A stretch of 64,000 bases of DNA from Gammaproteobacteria bacterium (GTDB lineage Bacteria > Pseudomonadota > Gammaproteobacteria > Natronospirales > REEB76), in assembly GCA_036383255.1 (NCBI GenBank), contig DASVOS010000018.1, positions 281,432 through 345,431 on the forward strand, given 5' to 3'. Under the pieces are notes generated by a model. That model was not told the DNA's origin. It saw nothing but the letters and a program-made list of their open reading frames with translations, and ran no database searches. Made by a program: the position numbers and the translations under genes. Below, piece after piece: positions 1 through 9,141 of the stretch; the first letter of the stretch is position 1; each line of letters opens with the position of its first letter.

Positions 1-487
1 GGCGGAGAACACCCACCGCGAAGGCATCCTGCGCCTCTCGGTCGCGCCCTACCCTGACAGGAAGCTGCAGGCCCAGGCCCAGAAGCACATGAAGAAGCTG
101 CTGGAGAAGTTCGACTACGCCGGCGTGCTCACCATCGAGTTCTTCGTGAGGAAGGGCAAGCTCATCGCCAACGAGACCGCGCCCAGGGTGCACAACTCCG
201 GCCACTGGACCATCGAGGGGGCCGTCACCGGCCAGTTCGAGAACCACATGCGGGCGATCCTGGGCCTGCCGCTGGGCGAGACCTGGGCCATCGGCTATTC
301 GGCCATGATCAACTTCATCGGCAGCATGCCGACCCGCGAGGACGTGCTGGCCATCCCCGGCGCCCACTATCACGACTACGGCAAGGAACCGCGTCCGGGC
401 CGCAAGCTCGGCCACGCCACATTGGTGTGCAAGACGCGGAAAGAATTGATGAATCGGCTGAAGAAGTTCCCGGGACTGGGCCGCTGA
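1..487 (+). CDS. purK: 5-(carboxyamino)imidazole ribonucleotide synthase, C-terminal part (5' end outside window)
   Basis: This is the ATP-dependent carboxylation enzyme of de novo purine synthesis, which converts AIR to N5-CAIR in the cytoplasm. Only the last 161 codons are visible. The frame is open from base 2, so the gene begins upstream of the window. The ATP-grasp core is recognisable in AENTHREGILRLS, in GVLTIEFFV and in NETAPRVHNSGHWTIEGA, which carries the metal/ATP-binding Glu and Asn of PurK. The C-terminal domain follows (YHDYGKEPRPGRKLGHATLV). The stop TGA abuts the convergent tldD stop, so the two genes end inside a shared TGATCA. Identification is firm; the missing 5' part is purely a window effect. 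Confidence 0.96.
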   Translation, partial: AENTHREGILRLSVAPYPDRKLQAQAQKHMKKLLEKFDYAGVLTIEFFVRKGKLIANETAPRVHNSGHWTIEGAVTGQFENHMRAILGLPLGETWAIGYSAMINFIGSMPTREDVLAIPGAHYHDYGKEPRPGRKLGHATLVCKTRKELMNRLKKFPGLGR

Positions 488-1927
488 TCAACCGGTCCCG
501 CCGACCGTAATCCCATCTATACGCAACGTCGGCTGGCCTACGCCCACCGGCACGCTCTGCCCTTCCTTGCCGCAAGTGCCCACACCTTCGTCCAGCTTCA
601 GGTCGTTGCCCACCATGCTGACGCGGGTGAGCGCGTCCGCGCCGTTGCCTATCAACGTCGCGCCGCGCACCGGACGGCCGACCTTGCCGTCCTCGATGAG
701 GTAGGCCTCGCTCATGGAGAACACGAACTTGCCGCTGGTGATGTCCACTTGGCCGCCGCCGAAGTTCACCGCGTAGATGCCCTTCTTGACTGACCTGATG
801 ATCTCCTGCGGGTCATGGGGCCCCGGCAGCATGTAGGTGTTGGTCATGCGCGGCATGGGCAGGTGGGCGAAGGACTCGCGCCGACCGTTGCCCGTGGGAG
901 CGACGCCCATGAGCCTGGCGTTCAGCTTGTCCTGCATGTACCCCTTCAATACGCCCTTCTCTATCAGCGTGGTGCACTGGGTCGGCGTGCCCTCGTCATC
1001 CACATTGAGGGAGCCGCGCCGGTCCTCGAGGGTGCCGTCGTCCACCACCGTGCAGAGCTCGTTCGCCACCTTCTGGCCGAGCTTGCCGGAGAACGCGGAG
1101 GTGCCCTTGCGGTTGAAGTCGCCCTCGAGGCCGTGGCCGATGGCCTCGTGCAGCAGGATGCCGGGCCAGCCGGGACCCAGCACCACGGTCATGGTGCCGG
1201 CGGGGGCCGGCGCCGCCTCCAGGTTCACGAGCGCCTGGCGCACCGCCTCCTTGGCGAGATGGCTGGCGAAATCCCCTTCCAGGAAGCGGCCATAGTCGAA
1301 GCGCCCACCGCCGCCGGCATAACCCTGCTCGCGGCGACCGTCCTGCTCGACGATCACGCTCACGTTGAAACGCACCAGGGGACGTACGTCCGCAGCCAGG
1401 GTGCCGTCGCTCGCCGCCACCAGTACGGTGTCGTGCACGCCGGCGAGGCTCACCATCACCTGCTTCACGCGAGGATCCTGGCGCCGCGCTTCGGCGTCGA
1501 TGCGCTCCAGGAGCTTCACCTTGTCCGCGTCCGCCAGGGTCGGGATGGGGTCCAGGGGCTTGTACAGGCGCTGCGGCGCGTTAGGCACCCAGGCCTTGAG
1601 GCCGTTCTGCCCGCCCTGGCGCGCGATGGCGCGGGCCATGTCGGAGGCGCGGGTCAGCGCGGGCAGCAGGATCTCGTCGGAGTAGGCGAAGCCGGTCTTC
1701 TCGCCGGAGAGCGCGCGCACGCCCACGCCCTGCTCGATGCTGTGGCTGCCCTCCTTCACGATGCCGTCCTCCAGGGACCAGGACTCGTGGCGCGAGAGCT
1801 GGAAGTAGAGGTCCGCGCTGTCCACCTTGTGGGCCAGGAGCCGGTCCAGCACCTTCGCCACCTTGCCCTCGTCGAGGCCGGTGGGTTCGAGGAGGCTGCG
1901 TTCGGCGATTTTCAGCGCGTTTTCCAT
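488..1927 (-). CDS. tldD: TldD metalloprotease (TldD/PmbA family)
   Basis: TldD forms a heterodimeric zinc protease with PmbA (TldE), known from E. coli to process microcin B17 precursor and to degrade the CcdA antitoxin. The protein is 479 aa, normal for TldD (about 480). The HExxxH metal motif is HEAIGH at residues 260-265, followed by [10 protein letters not shown]. The glycine-rich C-terminal part ([33 protein letters not shown]) is typical. The frame is open far upstream, but the ATG at 1927 gives the family-length protein and clears the neighbouring nitrilase gene. It lies last in the yhdP-hypothetical-nitrilase-tldD run. The partner pmbA is not in this window. Confidence 0.95.
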   Translation of the reverse strand: MENALKIAERSLLEPTGLDEGKVAKVLDRLLAHKVDSADLYFQLSRHESWSLEDGIVKEGSHSIEQGVGVRALSGEKTGFAYSDEILLPALTRASDMARAIARQGGQNGLKAWVPNAPQRLYKPLDPIPTLADADKVKLLERIDAEARRQDPRVKQVMVSLAGVHDTVLVAASDGTLAADVRPLVRFNVSVIVEQDGRREQGYAGGGGRFDYGRFLEGDFASHLAKEAVRQALVNLEAAPAPAGTMTVVLGPGWPGILLHEAIGHGLEGDFNRKGTSAFSGKLGQKVANELCTVVDDGTLEDRRGSLNVDDEGTPTQCTTLIEKGVLKGYMQDKLNARLMGVAPTGNGRRESFAHLPMPRMTNTYMLPGPHDPQEIIRSVKKGIYAVNFGGGQVDITSGKFVFSMSEAYLIEDGKVGRPVRGATLIGNGADALTRVSMVGNDLKLDEGVGTCGKEGQSVPVGVGQPTLRIDGITVGGTG

Positions 1928-1986
1928 GAGGGGCTTACCGGTGAATGTGCTGGGCGTGACATGAATCTGGGGTCGAAGCGTCCATC

Positions 1987-2793
1987 TTACAACCTGCGGT
2001 GGGCCAGGGCAGGGAAGCGGGCACGCAGCCGCTGCTGCTGTGCCGGGTCGAACGCGGCGGTGACGATGCCGGGCTCCGCGTCGCGCCGCTCCGCCAGCAC
2101 CTCGCCCCAGGCATCCACCACCATGCTGCGGCCCCAGGTGTCGCGCCCGTTGGCGTGGTGCCCGCCCTGGGCGGCGGCCACCAGGCAGCTCAGGTTCTCC
2201 ACCGCGCGTGCCCGCGCCAGCATCTCCCAGTGGCGCTCGCCGGTGGTGCGGGTGAAGGCCGAGGGCACGGCGAACAGGTCCGCGCCCTGGGCCGCCAGTG
2301 CGCGGAACAGTTCCGGGAAGCGCAGGTCGTAGCACACCGCGAGGCCGAGCCGGCCGAAGGGCGTGAGCACGGTGACGGGCTTCCCGCCCGCCTCGGTGCG
2401 GGCCGACTCGTGGTAGCTCTCGGTGCCGCCCACTTGCACGTCGAACATGTGGATCTTGTCGTAGTGCGCCACGCGCCGGCCGGCGGCGTTGTACACCGGG
2501 CAGCGGGCGAACACCTTCTCGCGGGAGGCCAGCACCGGCACGGTGCCGCCCACGATCCACACCTTGAGGGTCTGGGCTTTCTCAGCCAGGAAGTCCTGGA
2601 TGCGGCCGCTGCCATCCACCTCGCCGGCCGCCACGCGCTCCGCGTCGTCCCGCGCCATGAGCGCGAAGTTCTCCGGCAGCACGATGAGGCCGGCGCCCTG
2701 GGCGGCGGCCTTGGCCATGAGCTTGCCCGCCTCCCGGAGGTTCACGGTCACGTCGGTGCCGGAGGTCATCTGCACCGCGGCGAGCTTGTGCAT
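1987..2793 (-). CDS. Carbon-nitrogen hydrolase (Nit1/omega-amidase-type nitrilase superfamily)
   Basis: A cytoplasmic amidase of 268 aa. The superfamily triad is visible: Glu41 in LPENF, Lys113 in YDKIHMFD and Cys154 in [12 protein letters not shown]. Proteins with these contexts next to yhdP and tldD are usually grouped with Nit1-type deaminated-glutathione amidases or omega-amidases that repair or recycle alpha-keto amides. The exact substrate cannot be read from sequence. The ATG at 2793 was chosen because it overlaps the upstream gene's TGA by one base (TGATG) and starts the family's first beta strand (MHKLAAVQM). The longer in-frame extension upstream is only read-through of the neighbouring gene's complement. 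Confidence 0.92.
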   Translation of the reverse strand: MHKLAAVQMTSGTDVTVNLREAGKLMAKAAAQGAGLIVLPENFALMARDDAERVAAGEVDGSGRIQDFLAEKAQTLKVWIVGGTVPVLASREKVFARCPVYNAAGRRVAHYDKIHMFDVQVGGTESYHESARTEAGGKPVTVLTPFGRLGLAVCYDLRFPELFRALAAQGADLFAVPSAFTRTTGERHWEMLARARAVENLSCLVAAAQGGHHANGRDTWGRSMVVDAWGEVLAERRDAEPGIVTAAFDPAQQQRLRARFPALAHRRL

Positions 2794-3125
2794 CAGTGCT
2801 CCACCTTGAGCGCCACCGCGTCGTCCGGCTGGTCGGCGCTGGCGCGCTTGCCGATGTGATCCGCCGGCACGCCCAAGGCCACCAGCCAGTCCTGTAGCTC
2901 GTCGGCCCACAGGTTGCCGGTGTCGCTGGCGGCGTGCTGGATCACGATGCGCGCATCCTTGTCGCCGAGCCAATCCGCCACCGCCTCGCGCACCGGTTCC
3001 AGGCGCACCAGCGCGGCACCGCTGCGCTGCAGGGCCCACTGGTCGGCGCTGACGGTGAATACATCCACATCGGCGTGGACCGCATCCGCGGCGAGGCAAA
3101 GGATGAAAGCGAGGAGGTATCTCAT
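2793..3125 (-). CDS. Small exported protein of unknown function between yhdP and the nitrilase gene
   Basis: A 110-aa protein whose first 18 residues form a convincing signal peptide (hydrophobic LLAFILCLAADA ending in VHA, then the mature DVDVF). The mature part has an alternating beta/alpha pattern and a stretch (RIVIQHAASDTGNLWADELQDWLVALGVP) that loosely recalls peptidoglycan-associated OmpA-like C-terminal domains. Its diagnostic residues are not clearly present, so I do not assign it. The start overlaps the yhdP stop by four bases (ATGA) and the stop overlaps the nitrilase start by one, so it is embedded in a translationally coupled operon. A periplasmic role is inferred from the signal peptide only. 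Confidence 0.75.
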   Translation of the reverse strand: MRYLLAFILCLAADAVHADVDVFTVSADQWALQRSGAALVRLEPVREAVADWLGDKDARIVIQHAASDTGNLWADELQDWLVALGVPADHIGKRASADQPDDAVALKVEH

Positions 3126-6100
3126 GGCTTGCGGGTACTGGCGGCAGGCGCCGTGTCCGGGACCTTGGTGAGGTCGGGATTATCCCATGTCCCGGTGAGG
3201 TGGTAACGCACCTGCCCGGCCTTGGCCAGCGGCTTCTTGAAGATCTCCGTGAGCAGGAACACCACCGCGCCTACGCCCACGCCGCCGGCGAGCGCGCCCA
3301 CCACCGGCAGGCTCGAGCCGACGCTGGCATCCACGATCAGCGCCTCGTCGAAGTCGTGCTTGGCGAGGCCGGTGCGTCCCACGAGATGGATGCTCGCAGC
3401 CGGCCCCTTCATCACCAGGTTCTGGGTGTAGGCATCGCCGTCCTGCAGCATGAAGTCCCCCTCCACGCTGTCGAACCCGAAGCCTTTGGCGAACACGTCG
3501 CTGAAATTGAGCAGGAGCCGCCGCGGCAGCGCGTTGAGGCTGAGCAGGCCGAACACCCGGCCCGCGCCCGGCTGCACCTCCTTTAGCTGGCCGTCCACCA
3601 GCTTGGCGTGGATGCTGCCCGCGAGGGTCCGGGTCACGTCCCCGAAGGGGCTGTCCTGCCAGTTGAGGGCGGCCACCAGACTGCCGTAGTCAGCGGCGAT
3701 GCCGGCGTCGTAGCCCAAGCCCCGCAGGGTCTGCTCCACGTCGCTGCTTTCCACGTCGGCATTCAGCGTCGTGTGCTGCTGTCCTGAGGGCATGACGATC
3801 CAGCTGCCGTCGCCGGCGACGGTGAAGCTCGGCGCCGCAGCCTTGAAATCCTGCAACGCTGTGCCATTGGGCAGCGGCACCAGCGCGAGGCTGGCGCTGT
3901 CCAGCACCAGGTCGCCGTACTGGAAGCGCTTGCTGGTGAAGCGCAACGCCGGCAACTTGCGCGGATCGTAGCTGGGTTCGGGCGAGGCGGGCCTCGCGGC
4001 ATCCTTGGCAGTGGGCAGCTTGGCCAGGCTCACGCGATCCATGTCGAGCTGGATGGGATGGGCCTTGTCCACCTGCATCGGGACGCGGAAGACGCCCGCC
4101 ACCGCCGCGCTTTCCACCCGCCCCTGCCAGCCCTCGTCGCCTCGGCTCATGACGAGGCGCACCTCGTCCAGCATCTGGCCGAAGGCCTTGATGCGTCCCA
4201 CCTTGAGATCCGTCCCCAGGAGCAAGGCCGGCACCACCTGCCCCTGCAGCGAGGGTGCCGCGTCCTCGCGGCCTTTCTCCGGCTCGGGAAGCCAGGGTTT
4301 CCATTCATCCCAGTCGAAACTCGGCAGGTAGCCCGTGACCTTGAGGCCCGCTGCCGCAGGCTTGGCCGGGTTGCCGGCGCCCAGGTGCAGGTCACCCCGG
4401 TCGAACGCGAGAGCGCCGTGACTGGGCGCGTAATCCAGGCGCAGTCCCATGATGCCGCCGTAGTTTCCGCTGAAGGCGAGGTCGTCCGGGTTGTCGAACT
4501 TCATCAGCACGCGCAACGGTGCAGCGGCATCAGGCGCCTTGCTGAAAGGTGCGGGCAGCTTCACCGTCAGGCCACGCAAGTCCGAGCGCAGGGTGAGGCT
4601 GAGTTTGCCCGCGCCAAGGCCGGACTGCAGCGGCAGCCGCCCGTCCAGCTGCCAGTCGGCCTGGCCCTCAAGCCAGCGTTCCGAGGCATAGCCCATGAGT
4701 GCCGCCAGGGCCGGCGCGACGGCGGTGCCGTGGGCACTCAGCGGGCTCAGACCCTTCCCGCGCGGCCGCCGGATGTCCATCGTCAGCGGGCCGCCCAGGA
4801 GCGTGCCGTGCACGCCCTGCATCGAGAAGCCGTAGTTGCCGAAATCCACCGTGCCTTCCAGGTGCTCGGCGGTGAGCGCAGGCGTGTTCGTGAGGCCCGC
4901 GCTCGCCTGGTGCAGCCCGACCTTGCCCTGCAGGCGGTAGTGCTCCAGCTCGGTCAGCGGGAGGTAAATGTGCACCGACGCGTCGATGTCGCCCTTGGCC
5001 GACAGGCCATCCAGGTAACCCTCCAGCGTGTCCTTGAGCGGTCCCGTGCGCAGGAAGTCGAGACCTTGGGAGGCGTCGCCGCGGGCAGCGCCGTCTACCT
5101 CCAGCACGCCGCTCGCCAGTTCCTTGAACTGGGCGGTGCCGCCGGTGATGCTGAGGCCGTTGTAGCTGCCGCGCGTGACCTTGGCGGTGAGGCCCTGGTC
5201 CAGGAAGCGCACGTCCGCATCGAAATCCTTCACCGCAGGCCAGCCGGGCTGGTAGTCCAACTCGCCGTGCTCCAGGTGGAACTGGATGTCGAAGGTGCCG
5301 CCCTTGCCGTCGCGGTAGGGGAAGTCGGAGGTCTTGCCGTGGATCGCCACGGTGCCGGAGGTGACCTTGCCTGCCTTGATGGAGTCGTCGAGCCACTGCA
5401 CCACCGGCTTGGGCATGATGCCCACCGGGAAGTACGTGGACTTGTTGCGGGCATCGCCCCGCTCCACGGTGGCATCGATATCCAGCGTGGGCGCCGAGCC
5501 GTCCGCCGGGAAGCCCATGGCGGCGCGCCCGTGAGCGGCACCATCCAGGTTCTCCACGTGGAAGGTATCCGCCGCCACGCGCCAGCCGGACGGATCGTGG
5601 ATCACCTTGGCGATCAGGTCAGCCGATCCGGCGTGCAGTGGCGTGCGGAACAACGGCCGGAAATCCACGTCCGCGTCGCGCGCCGCGAGGTATGCATCAC
5701 CGCCCCTGTCGGAGAGGTCGAGCTTCCCATCCATCCCGGCGAAGCCCGGCCAGCCTTCCGCGGCATGCAGGCCGAGATCCTGGAAGCCCGCCTTCACGGA
5801 CCACTCAGGGAATTTAGTGCCATCCTTGTGCAGCTTGAAGCTCAAGGCAGTGACCTCGCCCGAGGGCGCGAAGGCATGCAGGCGGCGGTGGTATTCGTCT
5901 GCCTGGGAACCCGACGGCGCCTCGAGCCAGTCCGCCAGCGCCACGATGTCCTGCAGGCGCAGGAAATCCGCGTCGCCGGCCCAGCGCTCGCCATCGGCGC
6001 CCTGCGTGTATTCCAGGTCCAGGTTGCCGCGGGGCCAGGCGGCGCCCACGTCATCCTGCAGCTCGAGGTGGCGGCCCTCCAGGCACCAACCCGCGTCCTT

Positions 6101-7021
6101 GCGCTGCCACTCGATGCGGCCCTGCAGCAGCTTCAGTTTGCCTGCGGCGGAACGTCCGGGTGCGGGCACGAGGTCGTGGGCATCGAGTTCCGCCATGAAA
6201 CGCTGCATCACGCCCTGCTTGGCGGCGGCGCTCAGGTCCAGGTCCATGCTGCCGGAAGTGAAGAGATCATGGTGCGCGGGCAGGTAACTCAGCCAGCGCG
6301 GCAACTGCAGCTTGCTGGCCGTGAGCTGTGCTTCCCAATCCCAACCCGCCGGCTCGATACCGGGGCCGCGGATGCGCAGCTCGAACTCGAGCTTATGACC
6401 GAAGTCCGCGGGCAGCGCCAGGTCGCCCTGCAAGCGGTGATCCTCGGGACTGCTGTCCACCTTCAGGTTGATGTGCTGGAACAACGCCGGCATCGGGTGG
6501 CGCGCGTCGAACAGCGTGACCTGGCCGTTCTTCACCGCCACGTCGGCGCTCTGGGCGAAGATCTCGTCGAGGATGCGGCGCCAGTCCACCTGCTGGTTGC
6601 GGGTGCTGCCCTCCAATCCGCGCACCTGGTAGCTGCCGTCGGTCGCCCGCTCCACCTCCACCCGCGGCGCCACCAGCACCACCCGGTCGGGACGCGGCAG
6701 CCGGCCGTGCACCAGACTGCGTAGGTTGAGACCGAGCCTCACCTCTTCGGCCGCGGTCACCACCTGCTTGCGGTCGCGGCTCAGGATGCGCACGCCCTCC
6801 AGCGTCACCTCCGGGCCGTGCCAGCCCCACTCGGCGCCCATGGAGTGGATCTCCACGGGACGCTGCAGCACGCTGCTGGCCCACTGTTCCACCTGCAGGC
6901 GGTAGCCCGGCACCAGCGGCGTGAGCAGCCGGAACAGGCCGGTCACGGTGGCGAGCAGGATCACCAGGACCGCGAAGGTCCCGGCGAGCCACTTCCACAG
7001 CCGGCGCTTCCAGTTCGCCAT
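3122..7021 (-). CDS. yhdP: YhdP family AsmA-like inter-membrane lipid transport protein
   Basis: A 1299-aa protein, matching the YhdP family (about 1270 aa). It has one N-terminal membrane anchor at roughly residues 11-33 (LAGTFAVLVILLATVTGLF), then a very long periplasmic part made of repeated short beta strands with few conserved polar motifs. This is the pattern of AsmA-like bridge proteins. In E. coli, YhdP, TamB and YdbH together move phospholipids to the outer membrane. A hydrophobic glycine-rich segment near the C terminus (VGALAGGVGVGAVVFLLTEIF) is also typical. The gene overlaps the rng stop by one base and the downstream small gene by four. The long open frame on the opposite strand is a compositional shadow. 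Confidence 0.93.
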   Translation of the reverse strand: MANWKRRLWKWLAGTFAVLVILLATVTGLFRLLTPLVPGYRLQVEQWASSVLQRPVEIHSMGAEWGWHGPEVTLEGVRILSRDRKQVVTAAEEVRLGLNLRSLVHGRLPRPDRVVLVAPRVEVERATDGSYQVRGLEGSTRNQQVDWRRILDEIFAQSADVAVKNGQVTLFDARHPMPALFQHINLKVDSSPEDHRLQGDLALPADFGHKLEFELRIRGPGIEPAGWDWEAQLTASKLQLPRWLSYLPAHHDLFTSGSMDLDLSAAAKQGVMQRFMAELDAHDLVPAPGRSAAGKLKLLQGRIEWQRKDAGWCLEGRHLELQDDVGAAWPRGNLDLEYTQGADGERWAGDADFLRLQDIVALADWLEAPSGSQADEYHRRLHAFAPSGEVTALSFKLHKDGTKFPEWSVKAGFQDLGLHAAEGWPGFAGMDGKLDLSDRGGDAYLAARDADVDFRPLFRTPLHAGSADLIAKVIHDPSGWRVAADTFHVENLDGAAHGRAAMGFPADGSAPTLDIDATVERGDARNKSTYFPVGIMPKPVVQWLDDSIKAGKVTSGTVAIHGKTSDFPYRDGKGGTFDIQFHLEHGELDYQPGWPAVKDFDADVRFLDQGLTAKVTRGSYNGLSITGGTAQFKELASGVLEVDGAARGDASQGLDFLRTGPLKDTLEGYLDGLSAKGDIDASVHIYLPLTELEHYRLQGKVGLHQASAGLTNTPALTAEHLEGTVDFGNYGFSMQGVHGTLLGGPLTMDIRRPRGKGLSPLSAHGTAVAPALAALMGYASERWLEGQADWQLDGRLPLQSGLGAGKLSLTLRSDLRGLTVKLPAPFSKAPDAAAPLRVLMKFDNPDDLAFSGNYGGIMGLRLDYAPSHGALAFDRGDLHLGAGNPAKPAAAGLKVTGYLPSFDWDEWKPWLPEPEKGREDAAPSLQGQVVPALLLGTDLKVGRIKAFGQMLDEVRLVMSRGDEGWQGRVESAAVAGVFRVPMQVDKAHPIQLDMDRVSLAKLPTAKDAARPASPEPSYDPRKLPALRFTSKRFQYGDLVLDSASLALVPLPNGTALQDFKAAAPSFTVAGDGSWIVMPSGQQHTTLNADVESSDVEQTLRGLGYDAGIAADYGSLVAALNWQDSPFGDVTRTLAGSIHAKLVDGQLKEVQPGAGRVFGLLSLNALPRRLLLNFSDVFAKGFGFDSVEGDFMLQDGDAYTQNLVMKGPAASIHLVGRTGLAKHDFDEALIVDASVGSSLPVVGALAGGVGVGAVVFLLTEIFKKPLAKAGQVRYHLTGTWDNPDLTKVPDTAPAASTRKP

Positions 7022-8493
7022 CAGAGAGGCACCACGTCGAACTGTTCCTGTGTATATAAGGCTTCGACTTGAAGGCGCACGGGTTTACCGGCCTGTGCGG
7101 TGATCTCCGCGAAGGCGGCGGACTCCTGGTCCAGCAGCAGATCCACCACCTCCTGCGCCGCGAGCACCCGGAGTTCCTGGGACTCGCCCTGACGGGTGGC
7201 GCGCAGCACCTCCCGGAACACGTCGTAGCACACCGTCTCGGCGGTCCTCACCGAACCGCGTCCCTGGCAGGTGGGACAGGGTTCGCAGAGCACGTGCTCA
7301 AGGCTCTCGCGCGTGCGCTTGCGGGTCATCTCCACGAGGCCGAGCGCCGACACCGCGGTCACTTGGGTCTTGGCATGGTCCCCGGCCAGCGCCTGACGCA
7401 GCGCGTCCAGCACCGCCTGCTTGTGGGACTCGTCGCTCATGTCGATGAAGTCGATGATGATGATGCCGCCGAGGTTGCGCAGGCGCAGCTGGCGGGCGAT
7501 GGCCTGGCTCGCCTCCAGGTTGGTCTTGAGGATTGTGTCCTCGAGCGTGCTCTTGCCCACGTAGGCACCGGTGTTCACGTCGATGGTGGTCATGGCCTCG
7601 GTCTGGTCGATGACGAGGTGGCCGCCGGACTTGAGCGGCACCTTGCGCTCCAGTGCGCGCTGGATCTCCTCCTCCACGCCATGCTGCTCGAAGATGGGTT
7701 TGGCCGCCTCGTGCACCTCGATGCGCGCAGCCATGCCGGGGATGAACATGTCGGTGAACTGGCGCATGCGCTGGGCGATCTCGGCGGAATCCACCCGCAC
7801 CGTGCGCACCGGATCGCCGTGCAGGTCGCGCAGGATGCGCACCGCCAACGGCAAGTCCTCGTGCACCAGCGTGCCGGGCTTGGCGCGGGCGCCGGCCTCC
7901 CGCACGCTCTCCCACAGCTTGTTGAGGAACAGCATGTCGGCGCGCAGGGCCTCAGGCCCGGCGCCCTCGGCCGCGGTGCGGGTGATGTAGCCGCCGGGCG
8001 CGAGCCCCGGCGCGAAGGCCTCCACGTGCTGCTTGAGCCGCGCGCGCTCCGCCTCGTCCTCGATGCGGGCCGAGAGGCCCACGCCGTGGCCGCCGGGCAT
8101 GTACACCAGGTAGCGGGAGGGGATGCTGATGCGGGTGGTGAGGCGTGCGCCCTTGCTGCCGAGCGGGTCCTTGAGCACCTGCACCAATACGTCCTGGCCC
8201 TCGTGCAGGAGCTCGCGGATGTCCGGGGGCGGCGCATGTACCTCGGGGTCGGCCTCCGGCACCTGAGGCCGCGCGATGTCGGCGGCGTGCAGGAACGCGG
8301 TTCGGGCGAGGCCGAGCTCGATGAACGCCGCCTGCATGCCGGGCAGCACGCGGGTCACGGTTCCCTTGTAGATGTTGCCCACCAGGCCGCGGCGCCGCGT
8401 GCGCTCGACGTAGATCTCCTGCAACACGCCGCCGTCCATCAGCGCCACCCGGGTCTCCCGCGGGGTGACGTTGATCAGGATCTCTTCGCTCAT
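7021..8493 (-). CDS. rng: Ribonuclease G
   Basis: This endoribonuclease trims the 5' end of 16S rRNA and decays selected mRNAs. At 490 aa it matches E. coli RNase G (489 aa) and lacks the long scaffold tail of RNase E. Visible parts are the S1 RNA-binding region after residue 35 (NIYKGTVTRVLPGMQAAF), the catalytic block with TTIDVNTGAYVG and IIIIDFIDM (metal-binding Asp residues), and the zinc-link CEPCPTCQGRG. The order maf-rng-yhdP-nitrilase-tldD is the conserved pseudomonad-type arrangement. A 19-bp stem-loop lies 16 bases upstream of its ATG (see 8510-8558) and could influence its expression. The last codons contain a TTA-TAT-ACA patch unusual for this GC-rich genome. Confidence 0.96.
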   Translation of the reverse strand: MSEEILINVTPRETRVALMDGGVLQEIYVERTRRRGLVGNIYKGTVTRVLPGMQAAFIELGLARTAFLHAADIARPQVPEADPEVHAPPPDIRELLHEGQDVLVQVLKDPLGSKGARLTTRISIPSRYLVYMPGGHGVGLSARIEDEAERARLKQHVEAFAPGLAPGGYITRTAAEGAGPEALRADMLFLNKLWESVREAGARAKPGTLVHEDLPLAVRILRDLHGDPVRTVRVDSAEIAQRMRQFTDMFIPGMAARIEVHEAAKPIFEQHGVEEEIQRALERKVPLKSGGHLVIDQTEAMTTIDVNTGAYVGKSTLEDTILKTNLEASQAIARQLRLRNLGGIIIIDFIDMSDESHKQAVLDALRQALAGDHAKTQVTAVSALGLVEMTRKRTRESLEHVLCEPCPTCQGRGSVRTAETVCYDVFREVLRATRQGESQELRVLAAQEVVDLLLDQESAAFAEITAQAGKPVRLQVEALYTQEQFDVVPL

Positions 8494-8509
8494 GGCGTCA
8501 CTCTGAAGT

Positions 8510-8558
8510 TAAGGGTTGAGGCATGCGGATTCAGTGAAACCGCATGCCTAAACCCTTA
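8510..8558 (-). promoter_or_regulatory. Long inverted repeat (19-bp stem) between maf and rng
   Basis: The arms at 8510-8528 and 8540-8558 are complementary over 19 bp with one G-to-T mismatch, and they enclose an 11-base loop. The element starts one base after the maf stop and ends 16 bases before the rng ATG in the direction of transcription. There is no run of T after it on either strand, so it is not a classical intrinsic terminator. It could be an mRNA-processing or stability hairpin, or an attenuator that controls RNase G. The pairing is seen directly; the role is inference. Confidence 0.7.
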
Positions 8559-8559
8559 T

Positions 8560-9141
8560 TCAGAGCACGCTCACCCCCGCCTCGCGCAGCAGAGCGGCGG
8601 TCTCGAAGAGCGGCAGACCCATGACGCCGCTGTAGCTGCCTTCCAGGTGTTCGACAAAGAGCCCGCCCAATCCCTGGATGCCATAGGCGCCGGCCTTGTC
8701 CCTAGGCTCGCCGGTGTCCCAATAGGCCAGGGCCTCCTGAGGGCTCACGGCCCGGAACCGTACCTGACTCTCGTTCACGACGGCGGTCAGCATGCCAGGC
8801 TGCCAGAGGGCTATAGCCGATAATACTTGATGGGAGCGCGCCGAGAGGCGCGCCAGCATGGAAAGCGCGTCATCCCGGTCCCGGGGCTTGCCGAGGATGG
8901 CGCCGTCCAGCACCACCGCCGTGTCCGCCGCCAGTACGGGCAGCGTGGGGTACCCCATCCGCTTCGCCGCGGTCTCCGCCTTGAGGCGGGCGAGCCGCAG
9001 GACATAATCCCGCGCCGGTTCGCCGGCGTGGGGCGTCTCGTCCACGTCCGCCGCCGCCATCTCGAAACGCAGCCCCAGTTGCTCCAGGAGCTGCCGGCGG
9101 CGTGGCGAGGCGGAGGCCAGGTAGAACTGGGGCGCGGTCAT
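8560..9141 (-). CDS. maf: Maf-like nucleoside triphosphate pyrophosphatase (YhdE type, dTTP/UTP)
   Basis: A house-cleaning pyrophosphatase of 193 aa that hydrolyses dTTP, UTP and modified pyrimidine triphosphates to monophosphates. The N-terminal substrate loop LASASPRRRQLLEQLG (residues 8-23) and the catalytic Asp73 in AADTAVV are present. KAGAYGIQGLGG and GSYSGVMGLPLFET near the C terminus are characteristic. The YhdE (dTTPase/UTPase) subtype is favoured because of the ASPRR motif and the neighbouring rng, rather than the m7GTP-specific YceF. The ATG overlaps the rlmH stop by four bases. Members of this family are also linked to septum inhibition, but that cannot be judged here. Confidence 0.94.
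   Translation of the reverse strand: MTAPQFYLASASPRRRQLLEQLGLRFEMAAADVDETPHAGEPARDYVLRLARLKAETAAKRMGYPTLPVLAADTAVVLDGAILGKPRDRDDALSMLARLSARSHQVLSAIALWQPGMLTAVVNESQVRFRAVSPQEALAYWDTGEPRDKAGAYGIQGLGGLFVEHLEGSYSGVMGLPLFETAALLREAGVSVL

Noticed and set aside
815-2332. 505-codon plus-strand frame opposite tldD and the nitrilase gene
   Set aside because: Spans two unrelated genes on the other strand and has no recognisable domain.
4058-6724. 888-codon open frame on the plus strand opposite yhdP
   Set aside because: Composition-driven shadow of the minus-strand gene; the protein is His/Arg/Gln-rich without any domain, while the other strand encodes a clear YhdP.
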